Positions 41,209 to 50,517 of a stretch of DNA of 64,000 nt are shown piece after piece. This stretch comes from Streptomyces curacoi (GTDB taxonomy: Bacteria > Actinomycetota > Actinomycetes > Streptomycetales > Streptomycetaceae). How positions within the stretch are numbered: the first letter of the stretch is position 1; each line of letters starts with the position of its first letter. Location: the NCBI RefSeq assembly GCF_001513975.1, contig NZ_KQ947993.1:1-64000 (forward strand), written 5' to 3'. The position numbers and the translations under genes were made by a program. The notes below the pieces were generated by a model that ran no database searches, was not told where the DNA came from, and worked only from the letters and a program-made list of their open reading frames with translations.

Positions 41209-42057
41209 TCATGTCGCGGTCTTCGGGCTCGCCTTCTGCTGAGCGTTGAACTCGGCCACGTTGCGCTGGTGTTCGGCGTAGTCGGCCGTGAAGCGGGTGT
41301 CGCCCGGCTTGACGGTGACGAAGTACAGCCAGTCGCCCGGGGTCGGACTGATCGCGGCGCGCATCGCCTCCTCGCCCGGGTTGGCGATCGGCGTGGGCGG
41401 CAGGCCCATGCGCTGGTACGAGTTGTAGGGGCTCTCGATCCGCGTGTCGGCCTCGGTCGTCCTGATCGTGGAGCGGTTCAGCGCGTAGTTGATGGTGGAG
41501 TCCATCTGCAGCGGCATGCCGCGTTCGAGCCGGTTGAAGATGACCCGGGCCACCTTGCCCATGTCGGCCTTGGTGGCGGCCTCGGCCTGGACGATGCTCG
41601 CGACGGTGACCGCCTGATAGACGTTCAGCGCGTTGCGCTGCGCGCCTGCGGCGACGGGAGCGCCGCTGAACTTCTGGTTGGCGGTGTCGACCATGGCCGA
41701 CAACAGGGACTCCGGCGTCGCCCTCTTGCCGTCCTTTTCCAGCGGATACGTGGCCGGGAAGAGATAGCCCTCGGGGTTGCCCTCGGCGTCGTCCGGCAGC
41801 TTGAGGTCGAGCTTGCCCAGGGACTTCTTGGTGGATCCGGGCGGCAGGGCGAGGGCCTTGTCGACGGCGGCGTAGACCTGGCCGGCGCGCCAGCCCTCCG
41901 GAATCACCAGCGAGGTGGGCTTCGCCTCCTCCTCGTCCATGCTCAGCAGCGGCACCGCCACGGCGGTGCCGGCCACGACGGCGCCGGCGGCGATGAGAGC
42001 GATACGGCCCCGGCGCGTCAGTCGAATCGTGTTCCGTGACGGAGTGTTCAGGTGCAT
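41209..42057 (-). CDS. mltG: MltG/YceG-like endolytic transglycosylase
   Basis: This 282-residue membrane-anchored protein has one N-terminal helix (about 18-38) and a YceG domain: EGYLFPATYPL, AVTVASIVQAEAATKADMGKVARVIFNRLERGMPLQMDSTINYAL, SPYNSYQRMGLPPTPIANPGEEAM, and PGDWLYFVTVKPGDTRFTADYAEH. The family cuts glycan strands near the membrane to set their length. It is shorter than the usual MltG and lacks most of the LysM-like part. It does not sit in the aroE-mltG-yqgF neighbourhood, so it is probably an extra paralogue. Confidence 0.85.
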   Translation of the reverse strand: MHLNTPSRNTIRLTRRGRIALIAAGAVVAGTAVAVPLLSMDEEEAKPTSLVIPEGWRAGQVYAAVDKALALPPGSTKKSLGKLDLKLPDDAEGNPEGYLFPATYPLEKDGKRATPESLLSAMVDTANQKFSGAPVAAGAQRNALNVYQAVTVASIVQAEAATKADMGKVARVIFNRLERGMPLQMDSTINYALNRSTIRTTEADTRIESPYNSYQRMGLPPTPIANPGEEAMRAAISPTPGDWLYFVTVKPGDTRFTADYAEHQRNVAEFNAQQKASPKTAT

Positions 42058-42100
42058 GCGGGAACGGTAACCCGCACATGCTTACAAACCTGGCATATCG

Positions 42101-43903
42101 TCACCCCGTCGGCTCCAGTTGGGCGTCCCGGCGGACCAGCGCCGCATACCGCCCCTCCCGCTCCAACAGCTCCTCGTGCGTCCCCCGTTCCGCCACCCGC
42201 CCCGCGTCGAGGACCACGATCTGGTCAGCGCCCCGAACGGTGGACAGGCGGTGGGCGATGGTGAGCGTGGTGCGGTTGGCGGACAGGGCGTCGATGGCCT
42301 GCTGGACGGCGTGTTCGGTACGGGTGTCCAGGGCGCTGGTCGCCTCGTCGAGGATGAGGACCGGCGGATCGCGCAGGATCGTACGGGCGATGGCCAGGCG
42401 CTGTTTCTCACCGCCCGAGAAGCGGTGGCCGCGTTCGCCGACGATCGTGTCGTAGCCGTCGGGCAGGGCGGCGATGTGGTCGTGGATCTGGGCCGCCTTC
42501 GCCGCCGCGTGCAACTCCTCGTCGGTGGCGTCCGGCTTGGCGAAGCGCAGGTTGTCGGCGACCGAGGCATGAAAGAGGTACGTCTCCTGCGAGACGACGC
42601 CGACCGCGCGGGCGAGGGTGTCGAAGTCGAGGTCGCGCACGTCGACCCCGTCGAGGGTGACCCGGCCGCCCGTCACGTCGTACAGCCGCGGCACGAGATG
42701 GCCGAGCGTGGACTTTCCGGCGCCGGTCGGGCCGACGACCGCGAGGCTGCCGCCCGCCGGGACGGTGAGGTCGATGCCGTCGAGGATGGCGCCGCTCTTG
42801 CCGTCGTACCGGAACTCGACGTTCTCGAACCGGACCTCGCCCTGGATGGTTTCGAGGCGGACGGGGTTCTCCCGCTCGGTGATGTCGATGGGCAGGTCGA
42901 GGTACTCGAAGATCCGCTGGAAGAGCGCGAGCGAGGTCTGGATCTGGACGCCGGTGGACAACAGGCTCACCGCCGGGCGGAACAGACCCTGCTGAAGGGA
43001 GACGAAGGCGACGATGGTGCCGATGGAGACCTGGGGGCCGCCGAGTTGGAGGGCCATTCCCGCGGTCCAGTAGATGAAGGCGGGCATGGCGGCCATGACG
43101 ATGGTGATGACGGCCATGCGCCAGCGGCCGGCCATGTTCGACCTGACTTCGAGGTCGACCAGTTGCTCGGACTCGTCGGCGAAGGCCTTGGTGAGCGAGT
43201 CGGAACGGCCCATCGTGCGGCCGAGCAGGATGCCGCTGACCGAGAGCGACTCGGTGACCGTGGCGGCCATCGCGGCCATCTGCTTCTGGCGCTGGGTGGT
43301 GATCTTCTTGCGTTCGTTGCCGACCCGGCGGCTGATCCACACGAAGACCGGCAGCAGGAGCAGCGAGACGACGGTCAGGCGCCAGTCGAGGGCGACCATC
43401 GCGACGATCGTGGCGATCACGCTGGTGGCATTGGAGACCAGGGAGGTCGCGGTGGAGGTGACGGTGGCCTGCATGCCGCCGATGTCGTTGGCGATGCGGG
43501 ACTGGACCTCGCCGGTGCGGGTGCGGGTGAAGAAGGCGAGCGACATGCGCTGGAGGCGGCCGTAGACCGCGGTGCGCAGGTCGTGCATCACGCGCTGGCC
43601 GACCGTCGTGGAGATCAGGGTCTGCAGCACTCCGAAGACGCTGGTGAGGACGGCGCTGAGGATCATGCCCAGCGCGAGCAGGCTGAGCAGGCCGGTGCGG
43701 CCCTCGGGGATCGCCACGTCGAGGATCGCCTTGAGGAGGAAGGGCGTGGCGACGCCGACCAGGGAGGAGGCGCCGACGAGCAGGCCGACGACGGCGAGGC
43801 GTCCGCGGTAGGGACGGAAGAGTCTCAGGATGCGGCGCACCTGCCGGGGCTGTTCCTGCTCGGCGGCGGGTGGCGTCCAGGAGGGTTCGTGGTCGGGGTG
43901 CAT
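42101..43903 (-). CDS. ABC exporter, fused permease-ATPase (type IV)
   Basis: This 600-residue half-transporter has six N-terminal helices (about 25-320) and a nucleotide-binding domain with Walker A VGPTGAGKST, signature FSGGEKQRLA, Walker B ILDEATSALDTRT and switch His in IAHRLSTV. All ATPase motifs are intact, so it should work as a homodimer exporting a drug or lipid. It is divergent from a MarR-family regulator, with an inverted repeat between them (43947-43971), the usual layout of a regulated multidrug exporter. Confidence 0.9.
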   Translation of the reverse strand: MHPDHEPSWTPPAAEQEQPRQVRRILRLFRPYRGRLAVVGLLVGASSLVGVATPFLLKAILDVAIPEGRTGLLSLLALGMILSAVLTSVFGVLQTLISTTVGQRVMHDLRTAVYGRLQRMSLAFFTRTRTGEVQSRIANDIGGMQATVTSTATSLVSNATSVIATIVAMVALDWRLTVVSLLLLPVFVWISRRVGNERKKITTQRQKQMAAMAATVTESLSVSGILLGRTMGRSDSLTKAFADESEQLVDLEVRSNMAGRWRMAVITIVMAAMPAFIYWTAGMALQLGGPQVSIGTIVAFVSLQQGLFRPAVSLLSTGVQIQTSLALFQRIFEYLDLPIDITERENPVRLETIQGEVRFENVEFRYDGKSGAILDGIDLTVPAGGSLAVVGPTGAGKSTLGHLVPRLYDVTGGRVTLDGVDVRDLDFDTLARAVGVVSQETYLFHASVADNLRFAKPDATDEELHAAAKAAQIHDHIAALPDGYDTIVGERGHRFSGGEKQRLAIARTILRDPPVLILDEATSALDTRTEHAVQQAIDALSANRTTLTIAHRLSTVRGADQIVVLDAGRVAERGTHEELLEREGRYAALVRRDAQLEPTG

Positions 43904-43946
43904 GGGCTCCTACGGGAGGTGTGTGATGCGGACTGACGGAGCTTAG

Positions 43947-43971
43947 CTCATTGTTACCTATGCTCACAATG
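43947..43971. promoter_or_regulatory. MarR-type operator between the ABC exporter and marR genes
   Basis: TCATTGT (43947-43953) and ACAATGA (43965-43971) form a perfect 7-bp inverted repeat with an 11-bp spacer in the 93-bp divergent region. Another half-site-like ATATTGT follows at 43984. AT-rich TTGT/ACAA repeats are typical MarR targets. The MarR protein encoded next door is the probable ligand-responsive repressor of both genes. Confidence 0.65.
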
Positions 43972-43996
43972 AACATGGTCCTGATATTGTTCCCGC

Positions 43997-44446
43997 ATGA
44001 CCACCCCCGATCCCGACGGCCCGCTCGCCGAGCAGCTGCTGCGCTTCACCCGCCGGGTCCACCGCATCCAGAAACAGCACCTGCAACAGTGCGGTCTGGG
44101 CATCACCCCGGCCCAGTCCCGCCTGCTGCGCACACTCGCGCACTACGGCTCGCCGCCCCGGATGGCCGATCTCGCCGAGCGCCTGGAGGTCGTCCCGCGT
44201 GCCGTGACGACACTGGTCGACGGGCTGGAGGCGAGCGGGAAGGTACGGCGGGTGCCGGATCCCACGAACCGGCGGGTGATCCGGATCGAGCTCACCGACG
44301 ACGGGCGGGGGGCCCTGCGGGAGCTGCACGGAGCGCGACGGTCGGCGGCGGAGGAGATCCTGGCACCGCTGACGGACGAACAGCGCGCGACCCTCGGCGA
44401 GTTGCTGGACACGCTGATCGACGGGGGCGCCGATCGGCGCTGCTGA
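43997..44446 (+). CDS. MarR-family transcriptional regulator
   Basis: This 149-residue winged-helix dimeric regulator contains GITPAQSRLLRTLAHYG, RMADLAERLEVVPRAVTTLVDGLEASGKVRRVPDPTNRRVIRIELTDDGR, the recognition helix and wing of MarR proteins. It is divergently transcribed from the ABC exporter with a probable operator between them, so it most likely represses the exporter and itself until a drug or metabolite is bound. A strong hairpin follows the stop. Confidence 0.9.
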   Translation: MTTPDPDGPLAEQLLRFTRRVHRIQKQHLQQCGLGITPAQSRLLRTLAHYGSPPRMADLAERLEVVPRAVTTLVDGLEASGKVRRVPDPTNRRVIRIELTDDGRGALRELHGARRSAAEEILAPLTDEQRATLGELLDTLIDGGADRRC

Positions 44447-44455
44447 GCGGTGAAC

Positions 44456-44515
44456 GTCGTACAGGCCGCGGCCACCACTCCAGCAGTGTGGAGTGGTGGC
44501 CGCGGCCTGTACGAC
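44456..44515. terminator. Bidirectional terminator, 26-bp perfect stem
   Basis: Arms at 44456-44481 and 44490-44515 are perfectly complementary over 26 bp, with an 8-nt loop, in the 77-bp space between the convergent marR and dctA genes. It works on either strand. There is no long T-run, as is usual in Streptomyces. Confidence 0.85.
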
Positions 44516-44523
44516 TCTTGCGC

Positions 44524-45954
44524 TCAACCGGCCTCGGAGGCGGTCTCCTTGGCCGTCCGAACAGGGACGGCGACCGGCCCTTCGGACTTCGGCGCCTCGG
44601 GCTTCGGCGCCTCGGGCTTCTTCAACTCCGCCTTCGCCGGCTCCTCGTCCTCCTCCGCGACCACGATCTCGCCGTCCAGGACCCTCTTCGCCCGCTCCCG
44701 GTCCAGCGCGCCCTCCCAGCGCGAGACGGCGAAGACGGCGACACAGTTGCCGAGCAGGTTGGTGACGACGCGCATCGAGTCCATGATGCGGTCCACGCCC
44801 AGCAGCAGGGCCACGGCTCCGGCCGGGATGGCACCCAGCGAGGAGGCGGTCGCGGACAGGGCGAGGAAGGCCGAGCCGGGGATGCCCGCCATGCCCTTGC
44901 TGGTCAGCATCAGGACCAGGATCACGGTGACCTGCTGGCCGAAGCTGAGGTCGACGCCCACGGCCTGGGCGATGAACAGCGTGCCGATGGACAGGTAGAG
45001 GGAGGCGCCGTCGAGGTTGAAGGAGTAGCCCGTGGGCAGCACCAGGCCCACGGCGTCGTCGCGGGCGCCGGCCTTGCGCAGCTTCTGCATCACCCGCGGC
45101 AGGACCGACTCGGTGGACGCGGTGCCGAGCGCGAGCAGCATCTCCTCACGGATGTAGCGGAGGAACTTCCAGAGGCTGAGCCCGGTGACCACCTTCAGGG
45201 CGACGGCGAGCAGCGCGATAAAGAACGCGGCGGCCGCGTAGCACAGGATGATCAGCTTGGCGTACGTCTCAATCACGCCGAGCCCGTAGTTGCCGATCAG
45301 GACGGCCATCGCGCCGAACACCGCGATCGGGGCCAGCCGCATGACGAAGCCGACGATCGCGAAGATGATCTCCTGCGCCTGCTCGATGGCGGGCAGCACC
45401 TGCGGCACCTTGGTGTGGCCGAGGTGCAGTAGCGCCGCACCCACCAGACAGGCGAGAAGGAGCACCTGGAGCAGGGAGTTCTCGGCGAAGGCGCCGATGA
45501 AGGAGGTGGGGATGGCGTTCAGCACGAACTCGGTCGTCGAGGGCAGGTGCCCACCGTCCGTCTTGGCGTCGACCGCCGAGGCGTTGAGCGAGGACGGGTC
45601 GACGTTCATCCCCGACCCGGGCTGGACGACGTTGGCGGCGAGAAGCCCGATGAGCAGCGCGAGGGTGCTCGCCACCTCGAACCAGATCAGGGCCTTGAGC
45701 CCGATCCGGCCGAACGCCTTCAGATCGCCGGCCTTGGCGATGCCGACGACCACCACGCAGAACACGAGCGGGGAGATGATCGTCTTGATGAGCCGGATGA
45801 AACCGTCGCCGAGCGGCTGGAGATCCGCGCCGAAGCCGGGCCACAGCTTCCCGACGACGATTCCGAGAACGAGGGCGCAGGCGACCTGCGCGAAGAGAGA
45901 GGTACGCAGCATGCGTGCGACGCGTCGCGGCAGGGACGGTTCGGACGGCGGCAC
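44524..45954 (-). CDS. dctA: Dicarboxylate:cation symporter (DctA family)
   Basis: This 476-residue secondary transporter of the DAACS family has the opening SLFAQVACALVLGIVVGKLWPGFG, the serine-rich re-entrant motif GTASTESVLPRVMQKL, FNLDGASLYLSIGTLF (substrate/cation site), and MLTSKGMAGIPGSAFLAL. It takes up C4-dicarboxylates with protons or sodium. A Lys/Pro/Glu repeat (KPEAPKPEAPK) forms a C-terminal cytoplasmic tail not typical of E. coli DctA. It is a single gene; no dctB-dctD-type regulators are adjacent. Confidence 0.92.
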   Translation of the reverse strand: MPPSEPSLPRRVARMLRTSLFAQVACALVLGIVVGKLWPGFGADLQPLGDGFIRLIKTIISPLVFCVVVVGIAKAGDLKAFGRIGLKALIWFEVASTLALLIGLLAANVVQPGSGMNVDPSSLNASAVDAKTDGGHLPSTTEFVLNAIPTSFIGAFAENSLLQVLLLACLVGAALLHLGHTKVPQVLPAIEQAQEIIFAIVGFVMRLAPIAVFGAMAVLIGNYGLGVIETYAKLIILCYAAAAFFIALLAVALKVVTGLSLWKFLRYIREEMLLALGTASTESVLPRVMQKLRKAGARDDAVGLVLPTGYSFNLDGASLYLSIGTLFIAQAVGVDLSFGQQVTVILVLMLTSKGMAGIPGSAFLALSATASSLGAIPAGAVALLLGVDRIMDSMRVVTNLLGNCVAVFAVSRWEGALDRERAKRVLDGEIVVAEEDEEPAKAELKKPEAPKPEAPKSEGPVAVPVRTAKETASEAG

Positions 45955-46129
45955 GGGAACTCCTTGGGGACGGCGGCATACAGAAGCCCATGGGCGACGG
46001 GGGGACTTCTGCCATACGGAAAGCGGATTCCGTGCCGATCACTTTGCGGGTGATGTTGGTCCCGCACAAGACCGCCGTGTTGCATCCAGGTAAATCACGC
46101 CTCACACGACGCGTCGCACACCACCGGTT

Positions 46130-47722
46130 TCAGCAGCCGCCGCGATCCTCGGTGAGCACCCCTTGGACGCTGGTGAGGGAGCGGTCGTAGCAGCCGTCCG
46201 AGCCGTGCAGCCGGTAGCGCTCGCTCGTCGTGCCGACCGCGTGCCGCTGGTCGCGCGGCACGTTCACCGTCCAGGTGGCATCGCCCGAGTAGGTGTCGTC
46301 GAGCCTCGACCACGCCGTGCGCCGCCCGCCGTACGCCGTGACAACCGCCGCACGGTCACCGAGGGTCAGCACGGTGCGCAGCCGGTCGTCCGCGCCCAAC
46401 GTGGTGGTGCCGTCCATCGTGTACGTCCGCTGCGTACGCGTCGTGCGGGCCGGTCCGGGGCCGTCGACGATGAGGGACTCGTCGTCCGTCCAGGTGGCGT
46501 CCAGCGCGTCCAGGTTCTCGCCGTCGGTCCAGCGGTGCGTGGAGTCGGTGGTGAGCGACCGGCGCACGGTGGTCGTCACCCGGCCGTGCGAGGTGTCGAC
46601 GTAACCGGCGACGGTCAGCCGATGACCACCCTCGGTGACCACCCGATGCTCGGAACCGGGCGTGTACGTCGAGGAGTTGGCGAGGTCGTCGGCCTTGTGC
46701 ACGGTGATCTTCCCGGTGACGTGCGCGCGCCGCGCGTCCTGCCGGACGAGGACGTTCACGGGCGCGCTCCAGCCGCTCTGCCCCTCGGGGACGCCGACGA
46801 CGGAGACCTCGACGCGGTGCGGGCGGCCGTCGTTGAGGATGCCGGCGAAGGGTGTCAGGTCGTATTCGATCGGCTTGATGTCGAAGGCACGCGGTCCCGG
46901 AATGACGTACCAGAGGAAGGGGTTGGACCAGCCGCCCGTCCACACGTGCGGGAACGGCGTGGCGATTCCGGCGAGCCGGCCGTCGACCCTGATCTGCACC
47001 TCGCGGTACGGGCCGCCGTCGGCCTGGCAGGAGTAGGGCGCCGGGCCGGGCACCGACAGATACCAGTACTCCTCGCACCCGCCGCCCGAGCCGGTGGCGT
47101 ACACCTCGGCGACGATGCGTTCGCTGTTGCGCGGGGTGGTGAGCGTGCCGTCCTGGAGGGCGAGGACACGGTCGGGGGTCGTGGCGGGGCTGCGGCCGGC
47201 GTAGAACGTCAGCGTGACCTTGACGTCGATGATTCCGGTGTACGTGTCGTCGACGACGTTCCCGATGAGCATCTCGACGTCCTGGCTGCGGCGGAGGGTG
47301 TCGCTGTAACGCGTGACGTCCTTCTCCACCGACCACTCGATGCCGTCCGGTGACGGCTGCGGAGTAGACGTACGGAAGATCTCGACACCGCCTAGCTGCA
47401 GATGGCCGAGCCGGTCGTACTGGCGTCCCTTGACCTTGCCGTCCAGCCGCAGCACGACCTTGTTCCACCGGTCGCCGCAGCCTTCGGGCGGGGTGTAGGT
47501 GCCCTTGTACGGGGTGAAGTCGCGGAACTGCGCCTCGGCGACGGTGACTTGGCAGGACTTGCCGGAGGGCTTGGCGACGGGCGGGGCGGCGGTGCGGGGG
47601 TCGTGCCAGTCGGTGCCGAACTCGGCGGGCACCTCGGCCGATCGGGCGGGGGTCGCCCCGAGGAGCGAGCTCGCCAGGAGGGTTGCTCCGGCGAGCATGG
47701 ACATGACGATCCGTCTCTTCAT
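46130..47722 (-). CDS. Secreted peptide-N-glycosidase A-like amidase
   Basis: This 530-residue exported protein has a signal peptide (about 1-28, ending TPARSA). It matches the plant/microbial PNGase A family in blocks such as RWNKVVLRLDGKVKGRQYDRLGHLQLGGVEIFRTSTPQPSPDG, IEWSVEKDVTRYSDTL, and NPFLWYVIPGPRAFDIKPIEYDLTPF. The family releases N-glycans from glycopeptides by cleaving the glycan-Asn amide bond. Pairs of Cys (C57, C82 and later ones) suggest disulfides outside the cell. It is a single gene. A role in feeding on plant or fungal glycoproteins is likely. Confidence 0.82.
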   Translation of the reverse strand: MKRRIVMSMLAGATLLASSLLGATPARSAEVPAEFGTDWHDPRTAAPPVAKPSGKSCQVTVAEAQFRDFTPYKGTYTPPEGCGDRWNKVVLRLDGKVKGRQYDRLGHLQLGGVEIFRTSTPQPSPDGIEWSVEKDVTRYSDTLRRSQDVEMLIGNVVDDTYTGIIDVKVTLTFYAGRSPATTPDRVLALQDGTLTTPRNSERIVAEVYATGSGGGCEEYWYLSVPGPAPYSCQADGGPYREVQIRVDGRLAGIATPFPHVWTGGWSNPFLWYVIPGPRAFDIKPIEYDLTPFAGILNDGRPHRVEVSVVGVPEGQSGWSAPVNVLVRQDARRAHVTGKITVHKADDLANSSTYTPGSEHRVVTEGGHRLTVAGYVDTSHGRVTTTVRRSLTTDSTHRWTDGENLDALDATWTDDESLIVDGPGPARTTRTQRTYTMDGTTTLGADDRLRTVLTLGDRAAVVTAYGGRRTAWSRLDDTYSGDATWTVNVPRDQRHAVGTTSERYRLHGSDGCYDRSLTSVQGVLTEDRGGC

Positions 47723-47773
47723 GGCCGGTGTTCTACGGGGAGTCGGGCATCCTCCGCAATGAGGCCTCCCGCG

Positions 47774-48541
47774 TCAGCGCGAGCGTTTCAGGTCCGCCCT
47801 GTCCCCCATCACCACGACAGGACGCCGGTCCGGATCGAGCGTGCGCAGCAGGTACTCCATCGCCGATTCGGACAGACTGACGCAGGCCGACGTACCGCTG
47901 CCGTGGTCCATGTGCAACCAGATGCCACCGCCCTTGTCAGCGCCCTGCGGACGGGTGGGGTCGTTGGGCGGGGTGCCCGGCACGCGGTTGTAGTCGATGG
48001 CGATGACGTAGTCGAAGTCGTGCCAGTACGGCTTCGCCCACCACCGCGGCGCCGCGAAGGCCGCCGACCGGGTGTACGGCAACTTGGCCCCGGGGTCCTG
48101 GCGTACGCCGCCCGCGTCGCTGAGCGTGAACACCCCTACGGGGCTGCGGTTGTCGCCCTGGTGGTGGTCGGCGGTCCAGCCCTTCCTGCCGTTGTGCGCG
48201 GGCCAGCTGCGGGTGCGCTCCCAGGTGGCGCCGTGCCTGATGTAGAGCACGACCGTGGAGTTCGGGGAGTCCTTGCCGTCGCCATAGACCGCCACGACCT
48301 GGCGGGAGTCGGCGGGGATGCGTCGTTGCCAGCGGTCGCCGACGCCGGGGACACGGGTCGGGTCCGCAGCGGCCCGGCGCGTGTGCGTGCCCCTTTCGGA
48401 GTCGCCCTTTCCCCCGTCCGCGCCGCCTGCCTGCCCCGCGCCGCTTCCGTGCCCGGTGCCGCCGCACGCGGCAAGGGCCGTCAGGAGGAATCCGAGGGCC
48501 GCCGCCGCGGCTGTCGCACGCCGTACTCCACCGCCTCGCAT
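47774..48541 (-). CDS. L,D-transpeptidase-like (YkuD-fold) lipoprotein
   Basis: This 255-residue lipoprotein has a lipobox LAAC (about Cys25), a Gly/Ser-rich linker, and a catalytic domain with DRWQRRIPADSRQVVAVYGDG at its start and the HMDHGSGTSACVSL motif near residue 215, which supplies the catalytic Cys of YkuD-type enzymes. The RSPVGVFTLSDAGG block is also typical. Such proteins crosslink or remodel peptidoglycan, or attach proteins. It is convergent with nothing close. Exact activity is not established; the first half of the family (LysM or Ig domains) is missing. Confidence 0.78.
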   Translation of the reverse strand: MRGGGVRRATAAAAALGFLLTALAACGGTGHGSGAGQAGGADGGKGDSERGTHTRRAAADPTRVPGVGDRWQRRIPADSRQVVAVYGDGKDSPNSTVVLYIRHGATWERTRSWPAHNGRKGWTADHHQGDNRSPVGVFTLSDAGGVRQDPGAKLPYTRSAAFAAPRWWAKPYWHDFDYVIAIDYNRVPGTPPNDPTRPQGADKGGGIWLHMDHGSGTSACVSLSESAMEYLLRTLDPDRRPVVVMGDRADLKRSR

Positions 48542-48729
48542 GACGCCATGGTCGCACCGCTTTCACCGCGGCAGCCGGATCCTTGCCCCCGGCCGGAAAA
48601 CCGTTTGCGTCCTGCCACGCTCCGACGCGAACCTGTCACGGTTTGCTGCCGCCGTGCGCGGCCGCTCGCACCCGCTCAACGACCGGTCCCCCATCCCCTC
48701 TCCCCGCTGACACGAGCCACTGGGACGTC

Positions 48730-50517
48730 ATGCAGATTCAAGACCTTCCGTATCCCGACCCGGGCGTACCGGACGCACGCTCAGGTCCCCGATTCCTGTG
48801 GTGGCTCTTCAGGAACCAGCTGGGCGGACAGCTCAAGTCCCTCGCCTGGGGGCTGCTGCACTTCGTGTCCGTCTCCGCCCAGCCGTTCTGCGTCGGGTTC
48901 GCCGTCCAGGCCGTCGTCGACCGCTCCGGCGCGCGACTCGCCCTCGCGGGCGGACTGATGGCCCTGTGCGGCGCCGGTACGGCGATCGGCGACACCTTCC
49001 TGCACCGCGCCGCCGTCACCAACTGGATCAGCGCGGCCGCCCGGGTCCAGCAGCTGCTGGCCCGCAAGGCCGCGCAGTTGGGCTCGGCGCTGACCCGGCG
49101 GGTCGCCGCCGGCGAGGTGGTGGCCGTCTCCACGGGTGACGTCGAGAAGATCGGCTGGTTCGTGGAGGCCTGGTCGCGGTTCACCGCGGCGGCGCTGACC
49201 GTCGTGCTGGTCTGCGTCGGCCTGGTCGTCTACGAGCCCGCGCTCGGCGTCGTCGTCGCCGTCGGCCTGCCCGTCCTGGCCGTCGCCGTGCTGCCGCTGC
49301 TGCCGCCCGCCACCCGGCGCGCCGACTTCCAGCGCGAGAAGGCGGGCCGGGCCACCGAGCTGGCCTCGGACACCGTCGCCGGCCTGCGCGTCCTGCGCGG
49401 CATCGGCGGCGAGGAGCTCTTCCTCGACCGCTACCGCCGCGCCTCGCAGGAAGTACGCCACGCGGCCGTGCGCAGCGCCCGGATGTGGTCCCTGATCTCC
49501 GCCGTCCAGGTGCTGATGCCGGGACTGCTGCTGATCGGGGTCGTCTGGTACGGCCTCCACCTGGCCCGCGAGGGCCGGATCGGCGTCGGCGAACTCGTCA
49601 CCGTCTACAGCTCGGTGATGGTCCTGACCTATCCGCTGCGGCACTTCGAGGAGATCGCCATGGCGTACTCCTTCTCACGCCCGTCGGCCAAACGGGCCGC
49701 GCGCGTGCTGTCGCTGCAACGGGCCACCAACACCGACGGATCGCGGGCCGCCGACGTGCCCACCGGAGACCTGTACGACCCGGCGACCGGTCTGCTCGCC
49801 CCCTCCGGCCGGCTCACCGCCGTGGTGTGCGGCGACCCGGACGCGGCGGGGCGGCTGGCGGAACGACTCGGCGGACACCCCGCGGAGGGCGGCACATCGG
49901 TGCTGCTGGGCGGTGTGCCGCTCGACGAACTGCCGCTGGACTCCGCCCGTACGGCCGTCCTGGTCCAGGACAAGGACCCGGTGCTGCTGTCGGGCACCCT
50001 CCGCGAACTGCTGGACGTGCCCGCCTCGGGCGACGTCGACGCGGCCGAGGCGCTGGCGGCGGCCCAGTGCGGGGACGTCCTGGAGGCCCTGGTGCAGGGC
50101 TCGTTGGACGCGGCGGACCCGTTGGACGCCCGGATCACCGAACGCGGGCGGTCCCTGTCGGGCGGCCAGCGGCAGCGACTGGCGCTGGCCCGATCGCTGG
50201 TCACCGACCCCGAGGTGCTCGTCCTGGACGAGCCGACGTCCGCCGTCGACTCGCACACCGAGGCGCGCGTCGCGGAGGGCGTACGGCAGTTGCGGACGGG
50301 GCGCACGACGGTGATGTTCACCTCCTCGCCGCTGCTCCTGGACCGTGCGGACCGCGTCGTCCTGGTGCACGAGGGCGAGGTCACGGCGGTCGGCGTGCAC
50401 CGCGACCTGCTGCACAAGGAACCCCGCTACCGGGCCGTGGTGACCCGGGAGACCGATGAAGAGGCCGCCCTGGACGGCGAGTTGCAGGAACTGGAAGAGA
50501 TCGAGGAGACCGCATGA
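48730..50517 (+). CDS. Heterodimeric ABC exporter, subunit with degenerate Walker A
   Basis: This 595-residue fused permease-ATPase is started at MQIQDLPYPDP. It has six N-terminal helices (about 25-310). The nucleotide-binding domain has a good signature SLSGGQRQRLALARSL and Walker B VLVLDEPTSAVD, but the Walker A region reads VVCGDPDAAGRLAER, with no GxxGxGK-S/T lysine, and the switch His is replaced (MFTSSPLLLD). It overlaps its partner gene by 4 bp (ATGA at 50514). With the partner it forms an asymmetric exporter with one working ATP site. Substrate unknown. Confidence 0.88.
   Translation: MQIQDLPYPDPGVPDARSGPRFLWWLFRNQLGGQLKSLAWGLLHFVSVSAQPFCVGFAVQAVVDRSGARLALAGGLMALCGAGTAIGDTFLHRAAVTNWISAAARVQQLLARKAAQLGSALTRRVAAGEVVAVSTGDVEKIGWFVEAWSRFTAAALTVVLVCVGLVVYEPALGVVVAVGLPVLAVAVLPLLPPATRRADFQREKAGRATELASDTVAGLRVLRGIGGEELFLDRYRRASQEVRHAAVRSARMWSLISAVQVLMPGLLLIGVVWYGLHLAREGRIGVGELVTVYSSVMVLTYPLRHFEEIAMAYSFSRPSAKRAARVLSLQRATNTDGSRAADVPTGDLYDPATGLLAPSGRLTAVVCGDPDAAGRLAERLGGHPAEGGTSVLLGGVPLDELPLDSARTAVLVQDKDPVLLSGTLRELLDVPASGDVDAAEALAAAQCGDVLEALVQGSLDAADPLDARITERGRSLSGGQRQRLALARSLVTDPEVLVLDEPTSAVDSHTEARVAEGVRQLRTGRTTVMFTSSPLLLDRADRVVLVHEGEVTAVGVHRDLLHKEPRYRAVVTRETDEEAALDGELQELEEIEETA

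Noticed and set aside
44580..44630. Short tandem repeat near the dctA 3' end as a mobile-element trace
   Set aside because: It encodes the in-frame KPEAP repeat of the DctA tail; no flanking duplication or transposase is present.
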